Shown: in pieces, positions 23,986 through 35,534 of the stretch
Position numbering within the stretch: position 1 is the stretch's first letter
Layout: each line of letters begins with the position of its first letter
Assembly (NCBI GenBank): GCA_001695595.3
Contig: MBPM02000002.1
Location: 372,001 to 436,000 of the forward strand
From: Plasmopara viticola
Lineage: Eukaryota; Oomycota; Peronosporomycetes; Peronosporales; Peronosporaceae
Length of the DNA: 64,000 nucleotides
Direction of reading: 5' to 3'
The notes under the pieces: model-generated
Database searches by the model: none
Told to the model about the DNA's origin: nothing
Seen by the model: only the letters and a program-made list of their open reading frames with translations
Made by a program: the position numbers and the translations under genes

Positions 23986-25959
23986 CTTGCAGCACGCTTT
24001 AGGCTTTGATTTTAAGCATAATATACTATATCGGTACGTTTGTGCGCAGCATGTAAATGTAGCATTTTAGGAATACTGGTGCTATTGATTATTATAGTAG
24101 TGCTACTTGGATTGGTGCTTGCAAGGGTATAGCTAACAATCGTGCTGTGATTCTAAGCAGGGCGGTACGGCTAATGGAACGTCACACTTATTGCAAGGGA
24201 AATCCAAAAAAAATACTTACCACTACACGTAAGATTCATTCACAAAGCTCTAGCAAAAAAAAATTGCCGTAGTAAGAAAGCCGCACACTTCACATTTAAA
24301 TTTGTCGTCGGCAGTTTACGGAAAACCTGATACATTATTTTCAATAATGGACGACAAGTGCTCTTTTTGCCCTCACCAATGCGGCAATAAATCCGCAAGC
24401 TGTCAAACTTGCATGCTATAAAATTCTGACGTAGCAAAGGGAGACGGCTCTATCTGTATTGTGAAGGTGGCTGAAAATGTTGCTCGGGCGACTTTGCGCT
24501 TGCGATCCTTTCCTAGCTTGAAGATGGTGGCGGTGATGTATTAGATGGCCATGAGCCTGAGTACCAAATGATTAATAAAAAAAATCAAATATGATTTTAC
24601 CTTGCGTCGATAAAATGATGAGAAGCTATTTTTATCAACGAACATTACGTCAGACTAAAAAACAAACAATCTAAAAATAGTTCGGCTCCTATATCACGTG
24701 GCACATTCGAGCGTCTAATTACACTTCTTAGCTTTTAATATATCAAAGTGTGCGATAAATAACAGAGTATTATAATGTTTCATCCAGCAGCCAAATGCGA
24801 TACTTCAATCATGGCAAATATATTTTATACAGTATACAGACCGACAGGGCATGACCAAACGAAGATAGATTAAAACAAAAAGTGTTTCTGTTAGATTCGT
24901 CATTCTTCCGAAAGACTTGTGATATAAGAACGGGAGCTAAATGGCTACCATCATCTGCCAATATCTTTCGAATGTCTTTTGATGACAAATCTGGCAGCAA
25001 AGAAAGCAGCTCGCCGACTTATAAGTCAAACTTCACCAAACACACAGTCAAAGAAGCTTATCCTCGGTAGAAAATAGAATTGATCACCCGTAAAAATGTT
25101 ACCATCCAAGGGTGAGCTATGGCCAAAAAACCTTTAATTTCACTACAGAAAATAAGATTGCCATGAGTGCTCCAGTGAGCGTAAGTCTGGCCGTTCGTAG
25201 ACGACATACGATAAAACTTCAGTGACATTAGCTAAGAATAAAAGGCTTAATTCTTGGAACTCGTCTATGAAGGCAGGGGTGTCCACAACAATTTTCGCGA
25301 AAAATATTTATCGTGAGTTGCTCTCATTGACAATGTCACCAAATTGAATGACGAGAATTACTAAGAAGTTTACGCAGCCAGTAGATGTCACAAGTGACGA
25401 AAATACTGTCGGTGTTGGCGACTTGCCCACCTACGCAAGTCGTCCCGCGAGAGGTATAGTCACACTCTACACCGGATTTGGCAATTGGCTGGCAGACCAT
25501 GGCGTCGAGCATTACTGCAACGAGGCTGCCGTGACAATTTGCTGATAGGATATCAAGCCCCCGACAGTCGTCGTATACTTTAGCAAGGCTTCGGACAATA
25601 CGAATCAGTTCCTTTTTCTGAAGTTTCTGTCTATCAGGCCTCACTGTGGTGACTTCTACGTATCGAATTGAGATCAAAGCTTGTTACAGCTTTAGACTCA
25701 AGGCTACTCGAATCGACAATCACGCCGTCCACACATAGTGCGTAGCCGACGTCTAATACGAAATGCATATTTAAGACACAAGTCAAGCTCTTACTGACCG
25801 AGTACTCAAAAATTCAAACGTAGACACGCTTTGCCGTCGAATGACCTCTTCTAGAGACCTAAATCACCAAAATCGCTACGCCAGGACTAAGTTGTTGTTA
25901 ACGCGGGATAGTGTTCGTTATCTGGCCCATTCCTGGGACCAATTCCGGATTCATCATTT
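23986..25959. other. Gene-poor AT-rich stretch
   Basis: No supported gene. A minus-strand frame at 25,336-25,677 and a plus-strand one at 25,348-25,545 are mirror images of each other; neither has a domain I know. Confidence 0.35.
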
Positions 25960-26150
25960 CACTAAGGAAGTATTTTGGTCAATTTAGCCCATCCGAACGT
26001 TTTACACCCATTTTGAGTGCGGGTTGGCGGGACAGTCCAGCTTTTTGAGCGCGATTCTTTGTCTACTATTTTCAACTGCCTGCAGCAATCAAGACAGGTA
26101 CCTCCCGGTACGACTAACCACTCGAGCCACAGTGCCAGCAATGGCCGTTT
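25960..26150 (-). mobile_element. tRNA-derived SINE, second copy
   Basis: The minus strand shows the same A-box head (TGGCTCGAGTGGTTAGTCG, about 26,145-26,125) as the copy near 19.0 kb, a weaker B box (GGTACCTGTCTTGATTGC) and the shared body word CCCGCCAACCCGCACTC. It is more diverged than the first copy. Confidence 0.5.
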
Positions 26151-26397
26151 CTAAAGCACTCTCTCTCACTCGCGTTGGTATTTATCCAAAGTGAGCGCTT
26201 CGATCTTGATGATAATAAATGCTTTGTTTAGCAAAATCTGCGTATCTGCTCGTCAGCATTTTATCTAAGGATATTTTTAAAGGACTTCCTGCATACATTC
26301 CGCTAATCCTAACCAAACATATGCACTCCCAACCGTCACTAACTGCTTGTTTGCGAGCGAACAGTGTAATCCCTGCCCTTTATTTAAGATAAGTTTT

Positions 26398-26630
26398 GTG
26401 TTGGACTGTAACCCCTAGTACCTAGTCTTAGCAGAGCAACTACTAGACTTGTGGCCAAGCAGTGCAGGACATATAAAAGCGGCTCAATTTGAAACCAAAA
26501 TAACTCACTAAACAGATTTATCGATTCTTTGCCGTTTCGTACTTCGGCAATCTTCTCACACTATCATCACAGAAATCGATCAACTACCTCTCGATTCTTC
26601 GCTTTGTTAGACCGCCATTTACATGTGCTT
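26398..26630 (+). mobile_element. Possible solo LTR (Copia-like)
   Basis: Begins TGTTGGACTGTAAC, contains a TATA box in ACATATAAAAGCGG near 26,470 and a C/T-rich transcribed part, and could end in TTTACA. This resembles a short Copia LTR. I find no clear target-site duplication and no polymerase nearby. Confidence 0.3.
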
Positions 26631-29600
26631 TTTATAAACATTTATGGGATATTACTCTGTAATATTTAATATTTGTACAAACTATCCAAAGATACCGGTC
26701 TCTATCGTCAAGCAGAAGTTGTAAGCGGCGTAATTATCCCTAGTACGGTTGATTTGAGCCGCCAGCCATGTTCCGTTGATATTTCAAGAAATTTATTGCA
26801 GAGCTAGTAACTTGGCGCTCCAAGTTGCCCGTGTTTCACGCTGAGTATCGGTAGAGGCCGAGTCCTAAACACCATCGACACTCGTGGCACCATAGGTAGC
26901 CTCTCAATCAATCACTTCTAACTCGTCAAGCACAAGCTTGTAGATTTAGAGCCAGTTGAGGATTGATTTGTCTCAACAGCACCTTGTATCATCGAGGAAA
27001 TTACGAGCTTTGGATGATCTAGCATACAACCTTAATCATAGAAGGAATACAGCGTGCGCGAGGGTATATCGGCGTTCGAAAACACGCGATGTAAACACTC
27101 GGCTATAAATGTGTGGCTCACCCGAGCGCGGCGTAGACAGGATGGTTCTAATGAATCTTCTATCTCGATTGAACGAACTGCAGGCTTGCGTTAAGGTCTT
27201 AACCGTTCGGAGACCCAATCCCTCTCCGCCCTCTGATGAATAAGCCAGCGAGTCATAGTCGACCATGAAGCCTGAAACACCTTCAGCAGAGGGGCGATGT
27301 ACGCGGTGCGAGTTCGCTCGACGATCAATCGAAACGTCATTCGACGAGATAGCATACTTTGGCTATCATGACTCTTGATACATGGGCAGTGATGTGGTGA
27401 GTTTTGTGACCGGATAATCACAAAAGTAATGTACTTGATTCGTGTCTTGCAAATGCAACCAAGAATAAGGTTTGGATGACAAAATATTTGGCTGGCCTAG
27501 GATTTGCGTTTGCATCGAAATCTTAGCGTCGTCAGTGTGGCCTGATAAGTAATGACCTAGTTCACTAAGATGTCGGCTGATCGAACCAAAGTTTCTATTG
27601 ATAAGTTTGACTTCTCTTTATACACTTAATAAGGGGGGGTGCAGCGCTTAGCTGGTTGCTATTTCATATTGTACAACACAAGCTAAGTGATGTTCGAAGA
27701 TCAATGAGAAAGAAGTGGAGCCTTGTACTGAGGAGCTGATAGAAAAACTCTGCGTCCTCCACTTGATGCAAGTTTGCAGAGATTACCATGCTAGAACAGA
27801 GTTGTTATATAAGCACCCCACCAGGTACTTTATTCGGCTTTGGCATTAAGACCATACTAATTTCTAAAGTCAAGCTGATAGCTATCTACGACTCGTACTG
27901 GTGCTAAGTTTATAACGAAGGTCGAAGACCTAAAGTTGCGCAACCTCTTAGCAATACGCTCCAAACACTTGTAAGATTAGATATTCCGTCACACTCTCCC
28001 ATATCAAGACTTTGGACTGCTTGAAGCTAAAGCTCAATAAAAGTAATGTCTGCAGATCACCGTAATAAAATAAATTAGAGTATATGTACTCATTTTAAAG
28101 CACTTGAAATTTTACGACAATTTTATATATAGCTAACGATATATATGATTTGAACATTGATAGTAAAAATGTTAAGGAACAAGAAAAAAAAAGCTAACAA
28201 AAAGAATGTTGACCAAGTTATGAAACAATTTGTTTTTTAAATTTGTCAGAAGTTCACAGAACGACCCTGAATCTCAAACTAAATCGCAGGTTTTACGTCA
28301 GCCGATTTTTTTTGTCATTCGCACCTAATTTATTTATCGCTATATGATACCGACAGACACGAGCCAAGCTTATCTGTGTCCGAGTATAAAGCGGCATAAC
28401 AGCCTGAGTATTCTATACCGTCAAATGACGATTTGATCGGTCGCAGAGCAAACTCGGTCCACGTGCGTCGATTGCTCTCCGTTCTATCAAGGCAGAATAA
28501 ACTCAACTATATCGATCGTAGAGCAAACTCGTACTATGCGCGTCGGTCACTCTATATTAAAGGTGAACAAGATTTAAGCTTCATGGTCGAGTACGACCTG
28601 CCAGTATCGACACCAGAGGGATAATAGGGTCGTGGCTTTCCCAACAAAGTTTAAGACCCGATCGTGAACCTGGAGCTCTTGCTGTCGAGCCGAGACACCT
28701 AATAGGACCAACCATGCAAACGCAACGCTCGCGAGCCATACATTTACAACATGGCGTGTCACACATTACGTGCTTGTGAGTATGCAATTTACCTCAAATA
28801 CTCCCTTTTTTAATCAAATGCTTGCCGGATGAACCGAAGCTTATAATTAATAGTACGAAGTGACATAAGAGCGCGAGGTTAAGGCAAAACAAAAATAATA
28901 TCGCCTAATCTCATGTTTGCGAAAACTGTAGACTCACGCCCGACGATCTGTTTATGGTCATCCGAGAATCCACGCTGATTACTCCTGGTGCCTATGACAC
29001 TATAGATCTAGTCGCGGTTAAAGTTCAGCGTGAAGAGTACGTAGCGTTGAAAGCCAACTTGTTTGTTACAAAAACGTTACTTAGACTTCCGTGCTCATTT
29101 GGTGACTCAAAAGAACGAGTACTATTGGCTTCCATAAAGCGCCCGACAAATACAAAATGCTTTTAAGGTAATAATAAAATTATTAGAAGTCATACTTTCT
29201 AATGGCATTTTTAATGAAGTCAATGAGTGGGTATAGCGGTACCTTCGGCACGAGCTCTTTTGGCCAAAGGCTACCAAAGAAAATTTTGTCCTATCTCCTA
29301 TAGTTTGCAACATTGCTATCGTAAGCACTTCAACAGTAGTCAATGAAAGCCTCGAAATTAGCTCTGTTCGAAAGACCCGCACTTTGTACGTAGATGCAGA
29401 ATCATTTTCTTGCCGTTAGCTCTATTTGCCATTATTAAAGTCCAAGCAATATTACCGCTGTAGGACATCAAATTCTTATGAGTGTTTGAAAGAGGAATCC
29501 CTGATTTAATACCCTTGTAAGGACATTGCGCAAGAATACTCTTCAAAGTGAATGTAGCGCTAGCCCTTTCTATCTAGAAGAAGTTCCATTTACATACCAT

Positions 29601-30692
29601 GCGGCAAACTACGTGCCCTTCGCTTTGATGTCTCTTGCTAGCCATATCTGGTAAGCATAGCCTAAGATATGGCGTGCCGTAATGCCAACAATCATTATTA
29701 CCAAGGCATCTCTGGGTGTTGCAGTCTCACATTTTCCAGGTCTCGACCGATCACTTCTCAAGTCTCGAGTGCGCAGTCAAAGCGCTTACCGAAGAAGTCA
29801 CTCGATTTGCGCACCTTAAGACTGGGTGAATAGCCCTTTGTGTCTTCTATCAAATTCACGCTCAACTGAAGGATCGGCCTCGTCAACTGACTTTGGGAGT
29901 CGGTAGGGAAGCGGCACTAGTTTCTTACTGCCGTCGACCGTGTCGAGCACTACTGCTTAATGAACTAATTTGCTTAATCATCTAGAGTACCAAAGTTGCG
30001 TGCTTGAAGCCTTCAACAGGACGATCGGAAAAGCAATACCAATACAGTATCAGCACTTTATAGCACCGGCAAGGTTGCCAAGGATGCTGTTGCATCTGGC
30101 GAGAGTCTACCCTGCTGGACATTCGCATGTGTGCGCATATGTGTAAGACCCACTTGTACAACTTGGACCGGCAATAGTGGGTCTAATCTTTCCATTAACC
30201 GCGATGAGCGCTCAGCAGTGTAGCATGATTTAATAGAGAGTACGATATACTAAATTTTCGCCACAAGAATTGGTCAGTTGCTGCTTGGTGCTCCATTACA
30301 ATCAGTAAAGAAAACTATAACAGCCTCGCATGCAACCGCGTCGACAAAATTCTTGTCTAAGTCTTTCTATAAATATCGTTACTCAGAGCCTTTGGTAGAT
30401 CAACGCACTTGTCGTCTTGCTCATACGCGCCACAAATTGAATTGAGGACACAATTGTAATATGAGCTAGCTCATAGTCTGAAAGACTCGATATTGCATCA
30501 GCTTAAGCCTTCTGTCTTATACTTCACCTCGAAGTTATAATCCGCAACACAGTGCTGCCGAGATTCGAGCTCATTTACACGGTCTCGTCAGATTGCAGCC
30601 GACGGCAAAATCTGACGGACACTAACCAGTCAATTAAGACCAATCTTAAAGCCTGTAATCGGCTATCCGCTTTGTACATCACAATTTATTGA
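26631..30692. other. Gene-poor stretch with a diverged tandem repeat
   Basis: No intact gene in 4 kb. At 28,434-28,560 two diverged copies of a unit containing CAGAGCAAACTCGG / TAGAGCAAACTCGT follow each other at about 79 bp spacing; a TATA-like GAGTATAAAGCGG stands upstream at 28,381, so this may be another LTR fragment. Frames at 27.0-27.4 kb and 28.95-29.17 kb have no recognisable domain. Confidence 0.35.
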
Positions 30693-31366
30693 GGGAAACT
30701 TTAATTTTCCCTCACCCTTTCTTTAATTTTCACTCACCCGTAGCATTTTTGGAGGGCGCCACACTTAGTCTGAACTCATTACTAAACTCATTTTCTACTT
30801 TCACTTTCTACTCCCACAGCCTTCTACGCAGCCATATCCTACTTAGCACCCACACGTACAGCCTAGCTCCCCCTCCTGCACTTTCTTACCAATCCTTAAA
30901 GGAGGCGAAAGATGCCGTTTTTTTCATTGTTTATCAGAAGGATATGCTCTTGTAGTGTTACACACCAGAAAGGTTGAGAACAAAAGAGATGGCGCCGTTG
31001 ATACCTTTATCCTGAAGTGCTCCAAAGGACGGCGCACGAGAAAGGAGCAAAATCCGGATAGAGAAAGGGTGCGCGTGGAAACGATCAAGGCAACTGGTTG
31101 TTTATTTGCCGCAAGCATACGGCTAGAGGGCGGACTTTGGCAAGTGGAAGTGGACAACGGAGAGCACAATCATGAACCATTTGTGCACGTTTCAGCGCAT
31201 CCACTAGGACGACGATTGACGGAAGAGCAAAATGCAGCAGTTAATCGAACCTTAATAAAAAAATGTCGAAGTACATGCGTTTAAAGTGTTTAGATAAGTG
31301 TGGCGCACTACAGAAATGCTAAATCTGCCCAATTGATCAACGGGTGAGTGAAAATTAAAGTTTCCC
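30693..31366 (+). mobile_element. Small MULE with FAR1-type remnant
   Basis: The ends are inverted repeats: 30693-30717 begins GGGAAACTTTAATTTTCCCT and 31342-31366 is its reverse complement with one mismatch in 25. The left end also carries a second copy of its inner 20 bases at 30721-30740 (CTTTAATTTTCACTCACCCG). Inside is the DNA-binding part of a Mutator-like transposase but no catalytic domain, so the 674-bp element needs enzymes from elsewhere. The flanks do not show a perfect 9-bp duplication. It lies 105 bp from the end of the mannosyltransferase gene. Confidence 0.7.
30890..31284 (+). pseudogene. Truncated FAR1-type DNA-binding domain of a MULE transposase
   Basis: Two overlapping plus-strand frames carry the FAR1/MULE N-terminal zinc-binding region: SLKEAKDAVFFIVYQK in one, then, after a one-base frameshift near 30,940, KRDGAVDTFILKCSKG, ATGCLFAASIRLEGGLW and VDNGEHNHEP in the other. 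C-x-C and H-N-H ligands of the WRKY-GCM1-like finger are visible. The frame stops at 31284, just before the right inverted repeat; the DDE catalytic domain and SWIM finger are absent. Confidence 0.7.
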
Positions 31367-31471
31367 TAATATTTAATGTCTTCTTTGAATTTTTCCCGTT
31401 TTACACTTGTGCCTTTTATTTCTGCACCCGTTTCTCTATGTGCCTATTATGTTATCCATATCACATTTTTA

Positions 31472-33364
31472 TTAATCGTCAAGCTGAAATGACGAATTGC
31501 GTCGTCGAGAATTGTGTGAAGTACCTGTGAACAATGCAGTCGACGATCCTGAAGCTTCCGATGACGAAGAATTTACCGCCAGCGCGACGTGCGACGACAT
31601 TCCGTCTTCGGATGTTGCCACTGACAGACTTTTGGTTTCAAGCTTTGGTCGTCTTATCCTACAGCGCCGCAGCCATCGCAACCAAATACCCAGTGCAGCG
31701 ACAGAAGCGAGTACAATAAGCCCGCGAGTCCGTTTTCTCGAATACTCACCTGTTTTGACAATCGCAGAAGCCTCCTCGTCCTGCATTGCTTGCTCATCGT
31801 CTTCAATCTTCGCAACCTCGGCTTCTTCCTCCTCGTTAAATAGCCCACGACCTTCGATTGAAAAGCCGATAGCGTGCTGCTCTATCGCCACGTACTTCGT
31901 GTGTTCAAGACTGAGTGTCAGTGACGGTGTGCCACTCCCATCGGGAGCACGAGGATTGAGCATGAAGCACGTGTACTGTCCTAGGCGACGCATTTTACAC
32001 TGTACTCGGTATTTATCCAAGTCGCGCGCGAGAGAAGCCGAAGTGCCGTCACCGCCCGTGAATTTCTGTAGATAATTTATCAATGGCTTTTGATCACGTC
32101 GACCTGTAAGCTTCGCTTGGTTGCGATGCATGAAAAGGATGTCGCCTTGTGGATCGCGCTGAATCATCGATACACCACAAAAGAATTTTTCGTCTTCTTG
32201 ATAGAGTCCTCCCAGTGCCACGAGATGCTGCACCATGTAGAAAGGCGTCGATGTGTTTAGCCATGCGAGACGAAACAGATCCTTGTCACCCCAAACCAAC
32301 CGCCAGTCTGTGATCAGTCGTGGCATGTGTGAGGAGTAGAACATGAGCTTACTCAGCGCCACATGTGACCGCGAACGATTGAGCAAAAACTGTCCACTCT
32401 CTTGCTCAAACATGTTTGTAAACGGCATATCCAGCAGCGTCCACAATGCGCTCTGTTGGTGCACATTAAAGGGCGTGCCAATCGCTGGTCTCCAGAAATC
32501 CGGCCAAAAAATTGCTCCATACTTGATAAATTCCGGCGTCTCAAACATATACGTCGGATCACGAACCGGTATGTTATCTGAATCAAGCCACAGCACACTT
32601 TCAAATCGAGAGTGATAGATTGCATAAGGTTTGGCATGAAACTTGGATGCATTCGGGTCTTCAATAACTCTCACTACCACGTTATAGTATTTGACTAATT
32701 CGACCACCGTAGAATGTTTGGCTGTCATCTCCGTTGGGTCGATCCACACCTCCACAGGTAACGCACAGCCTAAAAAGCGAAGAGTCCTTACAATTGCATA
32801 CGTCCCCGCCACCACCTTAGGGTACGCGATCATGACGATGCCTCTCGCTTCATCGTTTTCAGTCTGCCCAGGCGGTAAGTGTGCAAGCTTTGGTGGCGGG
32901 TGACTGTATTTCGCGGCGTGAATGCTAAAGTCCGTAAATCTTCGCACATCATTGCACGAGAGTGTTGGGACCAGATACCATTGCCAGCTCTTGCACGTGG
33001 CCAACATGACACGCAAAACGTCGCCACTCGTGCGGTTACGCACCTCACAAAAGCCACTGGAGCGTGGCAGAGGCTCTTCACACTTACGGTCACGGTACTT
33101 GTCTCTAGGCCCGTACGGGTCGCAATTGTGCGTCGCACGCCATCCTATACACTCAAAGTTGTCGTCCGTCCAGAGTGCACGCGGACGATCGGAACCCTCG
33201 AGGTCCACGCTGTTGAGGCTCGGCGCGTCGTAGATCCAGGCCTTTGGCCTTCCACCGTTCGTCAATTCATACACAATTGTCGCGATGAAAGCACTGACGA
33301 AAAGGAAGAGCATAAGCCATAGATGCTGCCGCAAGAAGCGATCAACCAACGCCTTTACGGGCAT
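31472..33364 (-). CDS. Mannosyltransferase of the MNN1/MNN2 type (type II Golgi protein)
   Basis: A single-exon 630-residue frame starts at the ATG at 33364. An N-terminal membrane anchor (residues about 13-32, LWLMLFLFVSAFIATIVY) follows a short cytosolic tail, as in Golgi type II glycosyltransferases. The catalytic region (about 170-430) has RGIVMIAYPKVVAGTYAIVR, LPVEVWIDPTEM, SRFESVLWLDSDNIPVRDP with the metal-binding DxD motif, and IFWPDFWRP, all typical of the MNN family that adds alpha-mannose to N- or O-glycans. Unusually, a second hydrophobic segment occurs near residue 560 (GLIVLASVAALGIWLRWL) and is followed by a serine-rich tail. Linkage specificity cannot be read from sequence. 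It is transcribed divergently from the mitochondrial protein gene, 131 bp away. Confidence 0.85.
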   Translation of the reverse strand: MPVKALVDRFLRQHLWLMLFLFVSAFIATIVYELTNGGRPKAWIYDAPSLNSVDLEGSDRPRALWTDDNFECIGWRATHNCDPYGPRDKYRDRKCEEPLPRSSGFCEVRNRTSGDVLRVMLATCKSWQWYLVPTLSCNDVRRFTDFSIHAAKYSHPPPKLAHLPPGQTENDEARGIVMIAYPKVVAGTYAIVRTLRFLGCALPVEVWIDPTEMTAKHSTVVELVKYYNVVVRVIEDPNASKFHAKPYAIYHSRFESVLWLDSDNIPVRDPTYMFETPEFIKYGAIFWPDFWRPAIGTPFNVHQQSALWTLLDMPFTNMFEQESGQFLLNRSRSHVALSKLMFYSSHMPRLITDWRLVWGDKDLFRLAWLNTSTPFYMVQHLVALGGLYQEDEKFFCGVSMIQRDPQGDILFMHRNQAKLTGRRDQKPLINYLQKFTGGDGTSASLARDLDKYRVQCKMRRLGQYTCFMLNPRAPDGSGTPSLTLSLEHTKYVAIEQHAIGFSIEGRGLFNEEEEAEVAKIEDDEQAMQDEEASAIVKTGEYSRKRTRGLIVLASVAALGIWLRWLRRCRIRRPKLETKSLSVATSEDGMSSHVALAVNSSSSEASGSSTALFTGTSHNSRRRNSSFQLDD

Positions 33365-33495
33365 AATTGCAATCGAAACCGGTACGAGCTCTAGATACCT
33401 CTATGAATTCCTTCGGCGGATATTAGCTATACGCTTAATACCGGTAACGTATTGGCTCGAACTTTTGCAACCATAGCTTAAAGAGAGTCTAGAAG
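33365..33495. promoter_or_regulatory. Divergent promoter, mannosyltransferase / mitochondrial protein
   Basis: The start codons are 131 bp apart. The spacer has two copies of ACCGGTA (near 33,380 and 33,441) and an inverted CCAAT box (GTATTGGCTCG) near 33,450, similar to the other divergent pairs in this window. Confidence 0.5.
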
Positions 33496-34530
33496 ATGCA
33501 GTATGCGTTTGGTCGTTTCTTGATGCGCGCGGCGCGAAAGAGTCGCACAGTATCCAAAGCACGCGTCGGATCGTTTCTTGATGTACCTCCATTGACGTCG
33601 TTTGGTGTTGTGCGCTGCGCTGGTGCTGTGCGCTTTGAATCTACAGAAACGACGCCGTCGCGCTTTCTGAGCTTGGTGGATGACGAGAAGGCGGAGGATG
33701 GTGAAGAAGGTGACGAGAATGAGGGGTATGAGGAGGACAGTGAGGGACAGGATGGCGACGTTGAAGCGGATACCATTCCGGACATCAATCAGGGTGGGGT
33801 AGAAGAGAATGACGAGGTGGACGAGCTAATCATGGAGCTGTTCCTGGAGAACCCGCTGCGGTGGACGCCGGATGTGCTGTCGCGCAAATTTCACTTGTCG
33901 AAACCCCGTGTAGAAGCCATTATTTGGTTGAAGCGCATGGAGGCTGAGCTAACGCCTGAGGAATTTCGTGCAAAGGTGCAGGAGGCCAAAGAAAAGGCTA
34001 CGAAAGAGATGGAAGAGCAGGCCAAGAAACTTGCAGATGCTGAAGCCAGGGGCAACGAAATGGAAGTTGCTCGTCTGAAGAAGCGTGCACGGCAGGAAGA
34101 GGAGGCGACTCAGCCAGATTACGAGCTGGACCCCCATGAGGAGGCCATGCTCAGGGGAAGTGACGAAGAAGCTTTTCGAAACCCGGAGTTCTTTTTTCTA
34201 AACGACGAGTTTGAAGGTTACCCTCCTCTTGTTCGCCGTATGGGCAGGCACGGTTACACGGATCAGCTGTATCCGGAAGAGGCGATTGAATTGCAGCGAC
34301 TGGCCAGTAACAACAAGATCGAGCTGCAAAAGAGTTTTGCCAATCCTGATTACAGCAAGAACAAAGCCAAATGTTGTTTCGCGATTAAGGAAATTGCCAC
34401 AAAGAAGAAACATTTGCTCGTCCGTGACGAGAGCCACACATTGCGCCTTGCCACGGATAAGGAAGTACTAGCTCGCACGTGGGTGCGTAGACCAGCTTAC
34501 TTTCGTGGACTGGACAAAGAGCTCGCTTAG
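33496..34530 (+). CDS. Mitochondrial protein, Bot1/mS45-like (probable small-subunit ribosomal protein)
   Basis: A 344-residue single-exon frame from the ATG at 33496. The first about 50 residues are basic and lack acidic residues (MQYAFGRFLMRAARKSRTVSKAR), a clear mitochondrial presequence. An acidic linker (about 60-110) precedes NPLRWTPDVLSRKFHLSKPRVEAIIWL written here only in part: NPLRWTPDVLSRKF, a helix-turn-helix-like block I associate with the 'eukaryotic mitochondrial regulator' family (Bot1, yeast mS45). A charged helical stretch rich in Lys, Glu and Ala follows, then a conserved-looking C-terminal half ending TWVRRPAYFRGLDKELA. A role in mitochondrial translation is known for the family and inferred here. 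The family call is moderate; mitochondrial location is firmer. Confidence 0.6.
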   Translation: MQYAFGRFLMRAARKSRTVSKARVGSFLDVPPLTSFGVVRCAGAVRFESTETTPSRFLSLVDDEKAEDGEEGDENEGYEEDSEGQDGDVEADTIPDINQGGVEENDEVDELIMELFLENPLRWTPDVLSRKFHLSKPRVEAIIWLKRMEAELTPEEFRAKVQEAKEKATKEMEEQAKKLADAEARGNEMEVARLKKRARQEEEATQPDYELDPHEEAMLRGSDEEAFRNPEFFFLNDEFEGYPPLVRRMGRHGYTDQLYPEEAIELQRLASNNKIELQKSFANPDYSKNKAKCCFAIKEIATKKKHLLVRDESHTLRLATDKEVLARTWVRRPAYFRGLDKELA

Positions 34531-34831
34531 TTAAGTGCATATTAGTAGCTGTAAGGTTGAGCGCACTCGCAACATGCAATATCTGAAATGTCTCAACAAT
34601 GCGATGTTGTTGACGGTGCAGAAAATGCAAATGGAAAATGAAATGTATTCATTAAAGGTAGGATCTTTTAGCCACAATTTCTGATTGAAATATAAGGTAT
34701 ACGACCGCGCGTTGCTAAATGAGCAGCGGCCAAAAGAGTTTGAAGCCGTGCGTGTCCCACTTGACTCTTCCATTGTTCAATAGAGCTTCGTCATCTTCCG
34801 ACCCAATGTGGTGGCTGCCACACTAAACGAT

Positions 34832-34995
34832 GCTAAAATCACTGTCGCTATTTGGCCTGTGATGGAATGGACAAGCTGTGGACGCTTGTCCATTCCATCA
34901 TAGCTACGCACAGCGTTACCACTTGTTCGTTGAATAATTTGGTCAGACCATTGATGCTGTGGCCGCAGTCTTCTTATATAAAGCTCATCGCGTGC
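34832..34995 (+). repeat. Left copy of a 160-170 bp inverted repeat
   Basis: This stretch and 35535-35705 are reverse complements of each other at roughly 80-85% identity (shared words include TAATTTGGTCAGACCA, AGCGTTACCACTTGTT and AAATCACTGTCGCTAT). It also contains a perfect hairpin at 34861-34902: GATGGAATGGACAAGC, a short loop, then GCTTGTCCATTCCATC, which the other copy lacks. In both copies the outward-to-inward strand encodes NDAKITVAIW/RDDAKITVAIW, so the repeat may be duplicated coding DNA of an unidentified gene or transposon. Confidence 0.6.
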
Positions 34996-35534
34996 TGGGT
35001 GTAGCTACAAGCGGATATTGTTCTTTTGGCCGTCATTGCCAATGAATTGGTGTCGAATCCCGCGAGTTTTAAGCTACAAAGGCGCGAAGCTCGGTGATAA
35101 GACGTTATTGCGATGGTCGTCTTCTAGTAAGGATCCGACGGCGCGCTCTGAATGCACCCAAGAGAAAGTCTACAGGTGATCGCAATTCGTAATCTAAAGC
35201 AGCACTGGCTAACGCGAATGTTTGAAGCGTGTCGGAAAGTGTCCCTAACATACACACAACCTACCGTCTTTTTCCAATGTTGCACATTTATATATGTTTG
35301 TATAGCATTAGTTATTGCCCCTTTCAATTTACCTTGATGTATGCATCAGTGGCACGCGACTACAAACTTGGAGTGCTTTCTTTTTATTGTATGACATGAC
35401 ATGGCTAATAAACTAGCACTAAGAATCGTCCCTGCCTTAATTGTCGAAGGGAAATTAGTCGCGTATAGAACATTAATGGTAGGACCAAAACATGGAGAGC
35501 GCCTATTTCTTAAGACGATGGACAGTAAGCAGTC

